From assembly GCF_027580225.2 (NCBI RefSeq), contig NC_073339.2, positions 40,104,501 through 40,168,500 of the forward strand: a DNA stretch of 64,000 nucleotides, read 5' to 3'. Shown in pieces: positions 1-10,688 of this stretch. Origin of the DNA: Misgurnus anguillicaudatus (taxonomy: Eukaryota; Chordata; Actinopteri; Cypriniformes; Cobitidae). Position numbers and translations under genes: made by a program. Position 1 is the first letter of the stretch; each line of letters begins with the position of its first letter. The notes below the pieces were generated by a model. The model was not told the DNA's origin. It saw only the letters and a program-made list of their open reading frames with translations, and ran no database searches.

Positions 1-1
1 C

Positions 2-295
2 ATTCAGACCAGATGGTGCGGTCTAAACAAAGAAGACCGCTGTATTTACCTCACGAATCCATCCAGGTACCTAATCCAGGTAAATGAGACAGAAGAGAAA
101 GAATATCGACAAAGGAGAATTTTTGTCACCTTCAATTCCTTGACACGTCAAGACACCACCTACTATCAGTGTAATGCAGTATGCAGCAGCGGAACTGAAG
201 GCAAAGGCCATCTCGTGCACCTTAATGTGACAGATTTGAGCTATTTTTTTCAGATTTTTAGTTTGTTCTTTTACTATATGAAAAAGTTTTATTAA
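2..295 (+). CDS. Partial Ig V-like domain exon, possible membrane-anchored immune-type receptor
   Basis: An open frame runs from the window edge to a TAA at 293-295. The first part reads like the second half of an Ig V domain. It has a W-C pair followed nine residues later by another Cys (WCGLNKEDRC), a strand rich in R-I-F-V, then the hallmark D-x-x-x-Y-x-C (QDTTYYQC) and a G-x-L-V-x-L-x-V ending. The extra Cys after W-C is typical of CD300, pIgR-like and fish NILT domains, which are cell-surface receptors of leukocytes or epithelia. After the domain come about 15 hydrophobic or aromatic residues (LSYFFQIFSLFFYY), then MKKFY and a stop, which could be a short membrane anchor. The first B-strand Cys would lie left of the window. 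No GT donor fits the usual phase after the domain, so this may be a terminal exon or a decayed copy. Gene identity is not known. Confidence 0.45.
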   Translation: MQTRWCGLNKEDRCIYLTNPSRYLIQVNETEEKEYRQRRIFVTFNSLTRQDTTYYQCNAVCSSGTEGKGHLVHLNVTDLSYFFQIFSLFFYYMKKFY

Positions 296-491
296 TATTA
301 GGAATTTGTTTTTCCATACAAAGATTCGAAAGCCTCAAAATGGAGCGGCCAGCGCAAGGTGGACACAGCTTTGCTTACACTGAGTGTCGCTGTACTTTTA
401 TGGAGTTATTAAGGTCAAAAACAAGGGTGCATATGACACACCAATGCTGTGAATCTATTTTTTTACATTATTTTAAAAATGTTTTATTCTA

Positions 492-497
492 AATAAA
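492..497 (+). promoter_or_regulatory. Possible polyadenylation signal of the Ig-like gene
   Basis: A canonical AATAAA hexamer lies about 200 bases after the stop codon of the Ig-like frame, with T-rich sequence around it. It fits a 3' UTR end, but single AATAAA hexamers are common in AT-rich DNA. Confidence 0.25.
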
Positions 498-1107
498 CCA
501 GAGACAGAAACAATTTGGTCTTACTGACTTTCATTTGAGCTTCATGCAGTGTGATTTGTTTTATTTAGGATATTTATTTCTATTTCACTGTCATTGTAAT
601 ATTCAAAGCATGTTGACATCGAGATTACATTTAAATGAGTATTAAAATAGTAGATGTTTTTTGTGCTACCCTGTAAGTGGAACTAGCAGTGCAGTGGTCT
701 AGACCTGTGGGTGAAAATGAAAGCTAGGTTGTGAAAACCCTCCACAAATATAAGTTTACTGGCATGATGCTGAAACAAGGCTTTATGGTTAGGCTACTGG
801 TTGATTTCTGTAAATCCAAAAATAAAAAATTATAAAGGTTACTTGAAGCTCTGGTCTAAAACCAGCACATTTGATCATTTCGTTCATTTTTCTTTATTTG
901 ACCATTTGCACCAATTTCTTAATTTGCTCAACAGGTTCATACTGCATTGGTGATTATAGATTAAATGTTGGTACATACTTGCACACATGGAGTAAGTGTT
1001 CCAGTTTTGGGTCATACCAATATGGGTGTAAATGTGTCACACTGTGCACCACAGACTCATGATGTCTCAGTAATTATTAGGGATCTAGCTAAATTCATTA
1101 CCCTACT
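498..1107. other. No gene seen
   Basis: AT-rich sequence with only short chance ORFs and no splice-flanked coding pattern or clear repeat ends. Confidence 0.5.
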
Positions 1108-2073
1108 ATTACAATACAATACAATACAATTTTATTTGTATAGCACGTTTTAAAAACAACTTACGTTGACCAAAGTGCTTAACAAAGCAAGGAATAAAAA
1201 TACAACACGAGAGAAACACAGGACATCAGAGGAACATCAAGGAATATTAAAAGCTTTTGAGAAGAAGTAAGTTTTTAAGAAAGTTTTAAAAAGTGTCAGG
1301 GTTTGGGCAGATCTGATGTGTAAAGGTAGGCTATTCCATAGCTTCGGTCCATAGACTCCAAAAGCACGGTCACCTCTATTTTTGAGCCTGGTTTGAGGGA
1401 CAGATAGTAAGTTGGAATCACCTGATCTAAGTGATCTTGGCTGGGGGACTGGATGAATCAGGTCAGATAAGTACTGGGGAGCTTGGTTTTGTAGAGACTT
1501 AAAAACAAAAAGTAAAACTTTATAGTCTATTCGAAATTTAACCGGTAACCAATGAAGCGAGATCAGAACTGGTGTAATATGATCAAATTTGCGTTTACCT
1601 TTGAGGAGTCGAGCAGCTGCATTTTGGACTGCTTGGAGACGGTTCATGTATTTCTGAGAAATACCGATATATAAGGAGTTACAGTAGTCCAATCTGGATG
1701 TAACGAAAGCGTGCATGGCTATCTCAAAGTGCTTGCCAGGCAGAAAAGGCTTAACCTTGGCTAATAAACGGAGATGGAAGAAACAGGACTTTACTACAGC
1801 ACTTATCTGCTTTTCAAATTTAATATTGTTGTCAATCCAGACTCCCAGGTTCCGAACACAGTTTGTGCTGTTTGGTGATAGTGAATGAAGGTTAACTGTA
1901 TGCGTACCACGATCATTTGGGCCAAACAAGATAATTTCAGTCTTGCTTTCATTTAAACTTAAAAAATTGCCCGATAGCCATTTTTTAAGTTCATCCAGAC
2001 AGTCCAATAATGGTTTTAAAGCAGACATGTCATCACGCTTCAGAGGCAAGTAAATTTGGGTGTCGTCATTCAT
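1108..2073 (-). mobile_element. 5'-truncated L2/CR1-type LINE, C-terminal reverse transcriptase region
   Basis: On the minus strand an uninterrupted 278-codon frame (2073 to 1237) matches the C-terminal part of the ORF2 reverse transcriptase of L2-clade LINEs. It begins at the D-D of the catalytic box (DDTQIYLPL). It continues with SLNESKTEIILF, an LGVWID motif, LQAVQNAAARLL and SLHWLPVKFRIDYK. The 3' end of the element is the A-rich tail at 1108-1170: several ACAAT units next to a TTTTATTTGTATAGC block, read in reverse, as usual for fish L2 copies. The upstream endonuclease and most RT motifs are missing, which is normal 5' truncation during target-primed insertion. The lack of stops suggests a fairly recent insertion. 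It cannot mobilise itself. Confidence 0.88.
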
Positions 2074-4600
2074 TATTTCATATTTTTACAGTACTTTGTT
2101 CATTTCAATCTCACATTCATTTGCTAATTTTTGCCTTCGGCCATGTCTATGCAGAACCACTGTACAGTAAACCACTCATCTGTATAGCACACGCACAGAT
2201 TGTTGGTATAAGCACAATGCATACTTTGAAAAACTGCTGAGAGTGCTTCATCCAGCTACCTATATATGAATTATAATGTATGATGTTTACACTACAATAT
2301 TCCATAAAAAAATAAGAATTGTCAGTTTTGATTTCATGGGGACTTTAACATGTTAAATTGTGATTTAGGTTCCAGTAGGCTATTTATAGGCATTTATTGT
2401 TAGAGAGAAGTGTGTGTTATTAAATTAACAGACAGCACACCTGGGTTCAGTAACTGAAAATTGTGCCCCTTTTGTGGGCAATAATATAAACCAAAGATGT
2501 GAATGACCTGAACAGTCTGCCTAATTGGGAATTCAGTGCCTTGCTCAGCTTCAAATGTGGGCCACCTGCAAATTTACTGTTTTTGTTCATAATTTTTTTG
2601 GGCCTTTAATTCATAGGCCGGGTTTGGGGGGAGGTTGCTCAGGCCTCACAGGCCATAGCCAATTATGATTTTGTCTGGGCTATTAATTAAATAAAAATAT
2701 AAGTTTCAGTCTAGACAGCGCTTACATTTATTTTAGTCTATGAGTAGTCTAATTAAATAAAAAATAAAGGTTAGACAAAGAAAAACCGCCCCTATAAAAA
2801 CCATGAAGCCGCACTCTCACTATTTTTAAAGTGCAGTACCCTTCTTTGCCGCTAGGTGCCCCAAGCGCAAACGCCAAACTACGCCTATGCTTTAATTGGA
2901 ATAAAAAATGTTTTAGACGATAATTTTTTTATAAAACTAATAATAACTGTTAACCATCAGTGAGGTGGATTTTCAATATAAAAGAAATTTGTTGAATAAT
3001 ATACGAAATCATTCAGCGAATAAATGTAAAAGTCGTCGTGTGACATGCGTGACCTTGCCTCAAAAAATGACTAAAAATAAACTTTTTAAGAAGTTCGTCA
3101 CGGTGTTTTGTCTGTAGTGCCTGTGCCTCTCTAATTTATTAAAAGCCTCACAATGCCTTTCCTAAACAGTTTAACATTTGAAATTCGCGCAATTTTTTTC
3201 CGGAAGTGACGCAATATTTGACCCCTGAGACTTTTTGTAATTATATGTTTTCGCATTAAATTGGCAAATTGATTTAAGCTTGTTTGCCAACATTCAGTTT
3301 CGTTATCATGCAGACTCTCCCCTTGGCCTTTATTTTCGCATCTCTGAACTCATTCGACGATTAAGTAAGTCAGGTAATTTTGAGGTTTTCATTTGGAAAC
3401 TTTTAGATCCTAAAAATAGATTTCCTGAAACCTGTTTACTTTCAGTTTAATTTCTGCTCATGTAACCTTTGTGTTAACATGGCCATCTAGTGGTTGAATT
3501 TAGCGTTAACTGTAATGTAACATGGGCATGCAGTTAAAGATTTTAAATTTCATTTTAAATACATTTTTTGTTATTTTTCTATGATAAATGATTTGATTCC
3601 ATTGTAAAATCTGCATCATAAAGCAAAAACATTGCATTTTCTAGGTCTACTAAGGTTTTACAAAATCAAGTCAATCACACAGCATTTTGTGTGTCTGTCC
3701 AAAAATAGTCTTGGCTTTCATGCTATTACAGTAACAGGGAACAAGTTTACAGTATACGTAAAAGGGAAGTTACATACGGTAAACTAAACATAGTCAATCA
3801 GAGATGTTTATGTAAAAGGGTAGTTTAAAATTAGTTACACCAAAATAATCCCAGACGCAATGTTATTGAAATGTCAACAGCCCCATTTGTGCTATTGCCA
3901 GTATCTGTACTCATACTTCACATTTCAATGACAATAGGTTTTCCAGTTCACGTTATCTATGAACCTTTTTCCAGCCTCTCTTTTTTATAATTAGATGTCA
4001 ATGTGATAAACCAATCTAATCTGTTCTAGCCCTTCGCTTTGCATGCATCCAAATTACACCTGTGTTTAATTTATTATTTAACAGAGCAATCTGGGGTGGT
4101 TAAAATGCATCACTTTGTCAAATGAGCCCGAAGAGCTTGTCCATTGTTAATGTGGCTCATGATCAGTGGTGAGAGGTGGTGTAGGTGTCTGTTATGCAGT
4201 GGAATGATTTTAAGCTTTGCATCTATTATTTACTAGCAGAATGGATTGTGCCAAGAATCTGTGGTTTGGTTGTCATAATACTGTATATGTTTGACTTAAT
4301 AAATCCAAATTTAACTTTGACTGTAAGTGTTAATGTCAGTTATTTTCTCATTTATACATTAAGGTGCTACCAATTTTTTTTCAAGAACCATGTTCGAATT
4401 ATGTTAAAGATTATCAGGGGTCCCCTAGCTTACCCCCCATCAGCATTATAGGGTCCCCGTGATTTCACAAAGTAAGATGTGATCCTGGATCAACGTTTTA
4501 ATAACAAATTACCCTTAACTCAAACCCATAACCATTTACCCCTCAAATAAGTGTGAAACAATAGTTTGAGAAGAATCTTTAAAAAATCTTTTCTATATAC
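2074..4600. other. AT-rich intergenic stretch; no gene recognised
   Basis: No ORF here resembles a protein. The part at about 3.0-3.37 kb is locally richer in CpG and holds an ETS/CRE-like composite, listed separately. The rest is AT-rich with short chance ORFs. Confidence 0.45.
3200..3213 (+). promoter_or_regulatory. ETS/CRE-like composite site
   Basis: CCGGAAGTGACGCA joins an ETS core (CCGGAAGT) to a CRE-like half (TGACG). This pairing is common in TATA-less vertebrate promoters. Downstream are a pyrimidine run (CTCTCCCCTT) and two possible splice donors, GTAAGT at about 3364 and GTAATT shortly after. No coding exon was found to go with it, so a promoter is only an inference; the same motif also occurs inside repeats. 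Confidence 0.25.
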
Positions 4601-4624
4601 ACAGAGCCCAAATTCATTGCTTTT

Positions 4625-4745
4625 TTTGATGTTCTTTTTTGATTGACAGCCATGACTATCGGCTGTTTTTAGTCGGCCAATAGTGTGGAAAAATTGCTTT
4701 TATCGTCAAATACTGATTATTAGCTGATATATTGGTGCATCTCTT
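4625..4745. mobile_element. Fragment of a hAT-like repeat (one end)
   Basis: The segment ends in TATATTGGTGCATCTCT. On the reverse strand this begins AGAGATGCACCAATATATC, the familiar terminus of a fish hAT repeat. The other end and an 8-bp duplication were not found. Confidence 0.35.
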
Positions 4746-5040
4746 TTTTAAGGCTCTTTTACAGTCTCTTACTGTAAGTGTCTGCATTTCACCTCAGTAA
4801 GGTTCTATATGGAACCATAGAGGCAAAAAAACTCTTCTATGATATCGTGTAGCACCTTTATTTTTAAGAATTTATGTTTCATAAAATCAAATTTTGAAAA
4901 CTATTTGCATTCATTGTGTAAATACAGTGGGCTTAAAAATTATTTGGAAAGTCTCTGGTCTCTATACTGGAATGTTTAGTACATGTACAGTAAGGTCATG
5001 GTAATATGGAGCCCCTGAGGGTACATGGAGCAAAAATTAA

Positions 5041-5220
5041 ATAAAGTTTGGTTTCGGGTGCGCACGTGAAAGTATCGCGTTTAGTTTCGCGTGCACATGT
5101 GAAACTTTCACGCGCGCACGTTAAACTTTTGTGCGCATGTGAAAGTTTCATGTGGGCACACGATAGTTTCACATGCGCACACGAAACTAAACTTTTTAAA
5201 AAAATTCTGAGCACGCGAAA
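5041..5220. repeat. Diverged flank of the 21-bp minisatellite, units in both orientations
   Basis: Six or so decayed relatives of the neighbouring unit are present, in mixed orientation. TTTCGCGTGCACATGTGAAAC at 5084-5104 is the reverse complement of the array unit with a few changes. Units near 5126-5150 and 5166-5190 read in the array direction. Several have CATGTG or GCACGT in place of the CACGTG core. Confidence 0.7.
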
Positions 5221-5870
5221 GTTTCACGTGAGCATGCGAAAGTTTCGCGTGAGCACGCGAAAGTTTCACGTGAGCACGCGGGAGTTTCGCGTGAGCACGC
5301 GGGAGTTTCACGTGAGCACGCGAAAGTTTCACGTGAGCACGCGGAAGTTTGACGTGAGCACGCCGAAGTTTGACGTGAGCACGCCGAAGTTTGACGTGAG
5401 CACGCCGAAGTTTCACGTGAGCACGCCGAAGTTTCACGTGAGCACGCGGAAGTTTCACGTGAGCACGCGGAAGTTTCACGTGAGCACGCGGAAGTTTCAC
5501 GTGAGCACGCGGAAGTTTCACGTGAGCACGCGGAAGTTTCACGTGAACACGCGGAAGTTTCACGTGAGCACGCGGATGTTTCACGTGAGCACGCGGATGT
5601 TTCACGTGAGCACGCGGATGTTTCACGTGAGCACGCGGATGTTTCACGTGAGCACGCGGATGTTTCACGTGAGCACGCGGATGTTTCACGTGAGCACGCG
5701 GATGTTTCACGTGAGCACGCGGATGTTTCACGTGAGCACGCGGATGTTTCACGTGAGCACGCGGATGTTTCACGTGAGCACGCGGATGTTTCACGTGAGC
5801 ACGCGGGTGTTTCGCGTGAGCACGCGGATGTTTCACGTGAGCACGAGGAAGTTTCACGTGAGAATGAAAC
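5221..5870 (+). repeat. 21-bp E-box minisatellite, 30 full units plus one partial
   Basis: The unit is GTTTCACGTGAGCACGCGGA plus one base (A, or T in later units). Unit starts fall at every 21st base from 5221 to 5851 with no insertion or deletion. Almost every unit carries the palindrome CACGTG and three CpG sites. Variants occur in blocks: GCGAAA and GCGGGA units first, then a run with GCCGAAG (three also with GACGTG), then GCGGAAG, then about a dozen GCGGATG. This polarity is typical of growth by local duplication. Because 21 is a multiple of three and the unit has no stop, long frames run on both strands (329 codons on +, 249 on -), reading as seven-residue repeats such as KFHVSTR. I treat these as by-products, not genes. 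Confidence 0.97.
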
Positions 5871-6802
5871 TAATGAAACTTAACTTTAGATTTTTTTTAC
5901 TCCAATGTCACCTTAGGGGCTCGGTATGTATAAAGTCCCCTAACTATTATTTTATTATTCAAAATGTAAAATTTTTCTTTTATGAAGAGTTTCGCTTCAG
6001 AAATGTGCTTGTGCTCTGTTATCATTGTCAAAAATAACCTACAGAGCTACTGTATGATCTGATATATATTATACATGTGACATAATCTATAGTCCATGCT
6101 TTTAATAAAGCAACATTAATGATAGTGAAACAATATGAGAATGTCTTCTGATTGAAAAAGGCCTTGCAGTATATGCACAACACCATAAGAACGGCCTATC
6201 CCTTTGTGGTGGAAAAGCAAATATATTATTTATTACTCTTACTCTTGAATACAAAAAGCAGAAGAAACTAGGCATACATGTGGGCATTAATAGATAAGTA
6301 ACAGGCTGAATTGTCCACAATAACCAGTGTGCTTCAAGCACAGAGGCACTTTCATTTCAATAATATAAATGCAAGGGCTTAAAAGTACTTGCTATGTTGC
6401 AGTCTATTGCAAAGTTGTCCTTCAATTCAGGCACTTAAAAACCAATCCCCCTTTCCCAAAATTAAGTAATATTGCAAACTGCAAGATTTCTATTATAGAA
6501 ATAATGCTTAGAATAGAAATGGACAACTGCTACAAATTTTTTACTCTGTTTCCAAATCTTACAGAGGATAATCGATAGTGTTATTCCATTTCATATTGTT
6601 CCTACACCTCGCTGTCACAAATAAGGTCTCTAGATTTCTGGAAAATGCATGATCAATAAATGCCGGACATTAAGGTTGGTGCGACATTGGTAGTATATTT
6701 TTTTATCTTTTTGAATTCTACTGCTAAACAAGGGTCACTTGTGTCCTTTGACACTAGGGTAAAGCTGAATGGTGCGTTTATTTTCCTCCACATTTATTTA
6801 TA
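5871..6802. other. No gene seen
   Basis: AT-rich sequence with only short chance ORFs; no repeat ends recognised. Confidence 0.45.
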
Positions 6803-7025
6803 TTAAAGGGCACCTGGTCCGATAAACGATTTTTGGTGTGTAAGTGTGTACATGTTAACGATATGCAAAAAGGTACATACACTAAAGTAAACGATGCCAA
6901 ACGTCTCCAACTTAAATGTATTTTCTTGGACTACATCAAACACATGGGTTGTAGGCAACAGTTTAATTCCTGAAATTTGTGATGTAGACAAGACCGACAT
7001 TATCATAACTCCTCCCATTCCTTCC
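6803..7025. mobile_element. Partial TTAA-ended MITE, same family as the copy at 36.6 kb
   Basis: It begins TTAAAGGGCACCTGGTCC. It shares with the 36620-37165 copy a GTGTAAGTGTGTA segment, then ATATGCAAAAGGTACATAC, a long stretch including CACATGG-TTGTAGGCAACAGTTTA, and GACATTATCATAA. The distal half and second end are missing. Confidence 0.7.
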
Positions 7026-8290
7026 GTTTCTAACGTTGTTTTTTAGCATTTAAATATGTGCACTTTAACATTTGGCATATCTAAACGGACACATCTTGCA
7101 TTCAAGCTTTTTATCATTATGTGTGTTCTCTGATATCAAACCCATTACCTTTGACCTGCTATAAATGGAATGCTCTACTAATTAAACTACAGGAAATTCA
7201 GCATTTACGAAACTTTAAAAAGAAATGAATATTTACAAAAGTAGATGCTTGTGGAAAAAGCAGAGCCTAGACTTTATTAGTAAATTGTGGTGACTTGATG
7301 AATTTCTCTTTAATGATAGATTGAACTCAGAGGAGGTGTGAATTTAATGGTGATGAGATCACATTCGGCCTTCGTAATGTTTCCCTTGTCATCAGGTTCT
7401 TAACTAATAAGGGAAAAAACAGGTATTCTTGTGACTCACACCATCAATGCCTTTAGGGGGCTCGAAGAATTACGACCACCAGTCAATACCCAGGAACACA
7501 AATTGCTGAAGTGCTGTCTAAAGACATTCTGCATTTAGATGCTGGTAATGTAATACAGCGCCCACTAACAGGCAAGCCAAAGTAAAGAAATATTTCGCCG
7601 TCAACATTTCTTAAAGACAGTCCGCCTAATTGTGTCTGGTGCAATCTTAAAGTTCGCCCAAAAATGTTGTCCTCATCATTTACTTAACCTAATGTCATTT
7701 CAATATCATTGGCATCTCTATGTATTTAAACTTGAGCACATGTAGGATGTCTAATAAAACACATCTGACTGAATATTAGTAGGGTCTCCATGATCTGAAG
7801 ATAAGGGAGACATCAATAACATGAATTGTTTGGGTGCCTACATAACAGATTTGGGACACCTGAGGTTATGAGACACAAGAACCAATGGTGTCACTGACTT
7901 TAAACTTGTAGGCAGAACACGTGCCAGTGCCAATGAAGTTTAAAATGAAAAAATAGGGGGTGAACTAGGTTATTTTCATATTCTCTCACTCATTCACATT
8001 GCTAGAATATAATAACAATAATAAAATGTTTTCTCTATTTCTGTATTATTATTATTACTTTTAATGTTTATTACTATATTTATTGTCTGTTCCACAGTGT
8101 GTTGTAGCAATGCAAAACCGTAAAGAGCACTATAGAAATGAACTTGAATAATTAAATTAGCCTATACGGATTTCTAGCTTTTCCTAATCTCTAACCCTAA
8201 TAATAAAATTAAAAATGATTAATTAATAATAGATTATTTTACGACAACAATTAAGGGTTAAATAATTAAAAGAAAAACAGCTTAAGCGTT
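7026..8290. other. No gene seen
   Basis: AT-rich sequence. A short tRNA-like stretch at about 7150-7195 looks like an old SINE piece. Nothing coding was recognised. Confidence 0.4.
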
Positions 8291-8292
8291 AA

Positions 8293-8336
8293 CCAATTGA
8301 ATAAAACTTTCTACGTGATTTGTCGTTGTGATGTCA
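8293..8336 (+). promoter_or_regulatory. Putative trpc5 core promoter motifs (CCAAT, CRE-like)
   Basis: A CCAAT box at 8293-8297 is followed by TGATGTCA at 8329-8336, one base from a full CRE/ATF site. They sit at the upstream edge of an abrupt CpG-rich block that ends in a strong splice donor at 9011. Assignment to trpc5 rests on it being the only CpG-rich, donor-bearing block upstream of the coding exon on the same strand. No transcript evidence is available here. Confidence 0.35.
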
Positions 8337-8340
8337 CGAG

Positions 8341-9010
8341 CCGCTCGCGCCACAGCAGCATCAGTCAGATCAGTCTGACACCATGACAACCGCAGCGCGC
8401 GAACGCTGGAATCTGTGCAGCTCCCGCCAAGCCGAATATTATGAAGACAAGATGCCGCCGTACGCGCACAAGACGCACTTCATCTCTTGAAATATCCTTC
8501 GTTAAGCTCCTTTCGCACTTTTGGACGTCGGAGATCTGCAAAACCACCTGTATCTAACGGCCGTTACAGTGTTAGTCAGATACCCCTGAACGGGCAATTC
8601 GTAAAAAAAATCAGTGCAGTAAGAACTACGCCGATGCGTCGTCGCTTCACATATATTAAAATAAGGGGTCGGTTGTTGCGAGCAACGGAACCATGAAATG
8701 CGCATTGGAGTATTGGGTGCCCCTCATGGCGTTTACGCGTGGAGAACCCACTGGGGCGTGTGTGTAAACGTGCGTGTAAGTGTATGTGAGAGAGTGCGAA
8801 AGAAAACGAGGCTTTATTTTGGTTTCCACGAGCTCTGCGCTTCATTTCGCAGTGGAAATATGAGGATCTCCAGAGGACGCGGCTGATAAATTGTATTTCA
8901 GACCCTGTCACACACGAAGACGATACCAGCACCACGGATCCTCCTCCTCCTCAGAGAACCCCTGTTTGATACGAGGGGCTATTAAATATCCAAATTGTAA
9001 AGCGCATCAG
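8341..9010 (+). other. Putative non-coding first exon (5' UTR) of trpc5 in a CpG-rich block
   Basis: CpG dinucleotides are far denser than in the flanking DNA, for example in CCGCTCGCGCC, GCAGCGCGCGAACGC and GATGCGTCGTCGC. The block ends with CATCAG/GTAAGCG, a near-consensus donor at 9011. The first coding exon of trpc5 starts with a splice acceptor only eight bases before its ATG, so an upstream leader exon must exist; mammalian TRPC5 also has non-coding sequence before its first coding exon. The start of transcription inside the block is unknown. If correct, the leader intron is about 17.6 kb. Confidence 0.45.
8383..8490 (+). CDS. Candidate upstream ORF in the putative trpc5 leader
   Basis: An ATG in good initiation context (ACACCATGA) opens 35 codons ending in TGA at 8488-8490. 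The product (MTTAARERWN...) resembles nothing I know. If this block is the trpc5 leader, such a frame could lower translation of the main ORF. It may equally be chance. Confidence 0.2.
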   Translation: MTTAARERWNLCSSRQAEYYEDKMPPYAHKTHFIS

Positions 9011-10688
9011 GTAAGCGACGCGTTTTCGGCTCGCGTTACGTTCAAGTTACGAGGTAATTTTTTTATCGAGGGTAATTTGATGCATTGTAAAAGTGGAAGC
9101 GCATCAGCGCCTTGGCACCTGCAGATGCAGGTGCCCATGCGTTTGTATAGCGTGTGATCAACAAGACTCGACACATCATCCGATATCCAATCCGATATTG
9201 CTAAAATGCAGAATTTTAATCTTTCTTTTTTTAAAGATTTTACAAGCAGTTGACAACTTGTATAATCTGATTTTACATACATGTTTCATTTACCCAAGCT
9301 AGATTTCTCATCTAAAGACTTCAAGATGCTTACAGTATATGGTGTTGGGTATAAAAACCGTGTTTCTTATTCTAATGCACTGCATTGCTTATTACTGCAG
9401 TGTTGGTTTGAGTTCAACTTCCCAGATTGTATTGGTTATGTAAACAAAGATCATTCTTTTTCACATACACTTATGTGATAAGCAGACAATGGTGACTACA
9501 GAATAATAATTGTATTCTGCTCATTGTTGCGTAAAGAGGACTGTAAACAACGATTTCTACACTCGATACCAGGTGCTGTTACATGCAGAGGTTAGGATTT
9601 GGACAGCGGTGGTCCCAATGGATAACCCATGTTTGTTGCCTCAGGGGGATTAAGAGAAATTGGTGTGAGCTATGCTATTAGGAGGTGACAGGAAAAATCT
9701 TTACACTAACATTTGGTTTGATGGCCTGTGATAGATGCTTTGAGTTTGGGTTCATTTGGGCTAATGTCTCTAGGGATTGATTTAACCTTGTCCCCAGTAT
9801 TTCATCTCTGGGGTTGTAATGAAATTGCACAGGAACCATCAGGGTCCAGCGTACAAACTCTTGATTATAAGTGAGTGACAGAGTGAATCTCTCAAAAAAG
9901 ATTACACCGCTTAATGATGCATTACATAAGGCAACCGGATTTTGGACTGGTGACTGGAGGCAGATACAGGTGCGCACGCAGATGATTGGAAACATAGCTT
10001 GTGCAGGGAAGCGTCATCATTTTAGCAATCTCTTATGAGGGATTTATCACTAAATCCATGTTGGGTGCCTGTAGGAAAACAAAGTGTACAATAAGTTTTC
10101 CAAACATCTTCATCTTCGGCTTTGGCATCAGTCAGAACACAAGGTTGACACAACAGACTTGCTAGCAAGAATGAAAGTACAGGTTCTTCAAAGGTTGGGG
10201 GGCTGCAGTAACTCGATCTTCATTAGAGTTATAAAGAGTGAAAGAGTGTCAGAGAAAGACAGTAAATGTAGAGAAATATGGACAAAAGAAGAAGGTCAGA
10301 TTTATTCTGTGAGAAGATAATAAATCTAATAGAGTTTAAGGGTGGCGTATGCTGTCTGGCTTCACTGTGACTGAGTGTTTCAGACCAGCAGAAGTCACTG
10401 AGTCCCAGACTGACACAAGCTGCTTACGTGGTTTATCAGATCAAAACTCTTTATGGAAACTGCCAGTGCTCTTTAGCATTAATGTGCCATCATTGGAAAA
10501 ACGGAATGTGCCATACTGTTTTGGTCATTACTGAAAGTGCTTTAGATGCAAAGTTGATTGTTATTAGTTTCGGATTTGCATCTAAACTTTTAAATGATTG
10601 TCCCCTGTGATGAAAAATCAATTATGAATTAAACTTTGCTTGCTAATCTCACACACTGGACCTATTTGGAAAAATATAATTTAATATA
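9011..10688. other. No gene seen; possible start of a long leader intron
   Basis: Only short chance ORFs. CpG density falls quickly after about 9060. No repeat ends were recognised. Confidence 0.4.

Noticed and set aside
5221..5870. CRISPR-like array
   Set aside because: Units are directly contiguous with no spacers, and the host DNA is vertebrate.
5048..6037. 329-codon frame on + (and 249 codons on -) as a repetitive protein gene
   Set aside because: Both frames are forced by a 21-bp stop-free unit, outside the array they end in ordinary AT-rich sequence, and no promoter, splice sites or known protein repeat supports them.
9007..9302. Overlapping 60-90 codon frames near the CpG-rich block
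   Set aside because: Short, overlapping on both strands, and spread across the donor at 9011; no recognisable domain.
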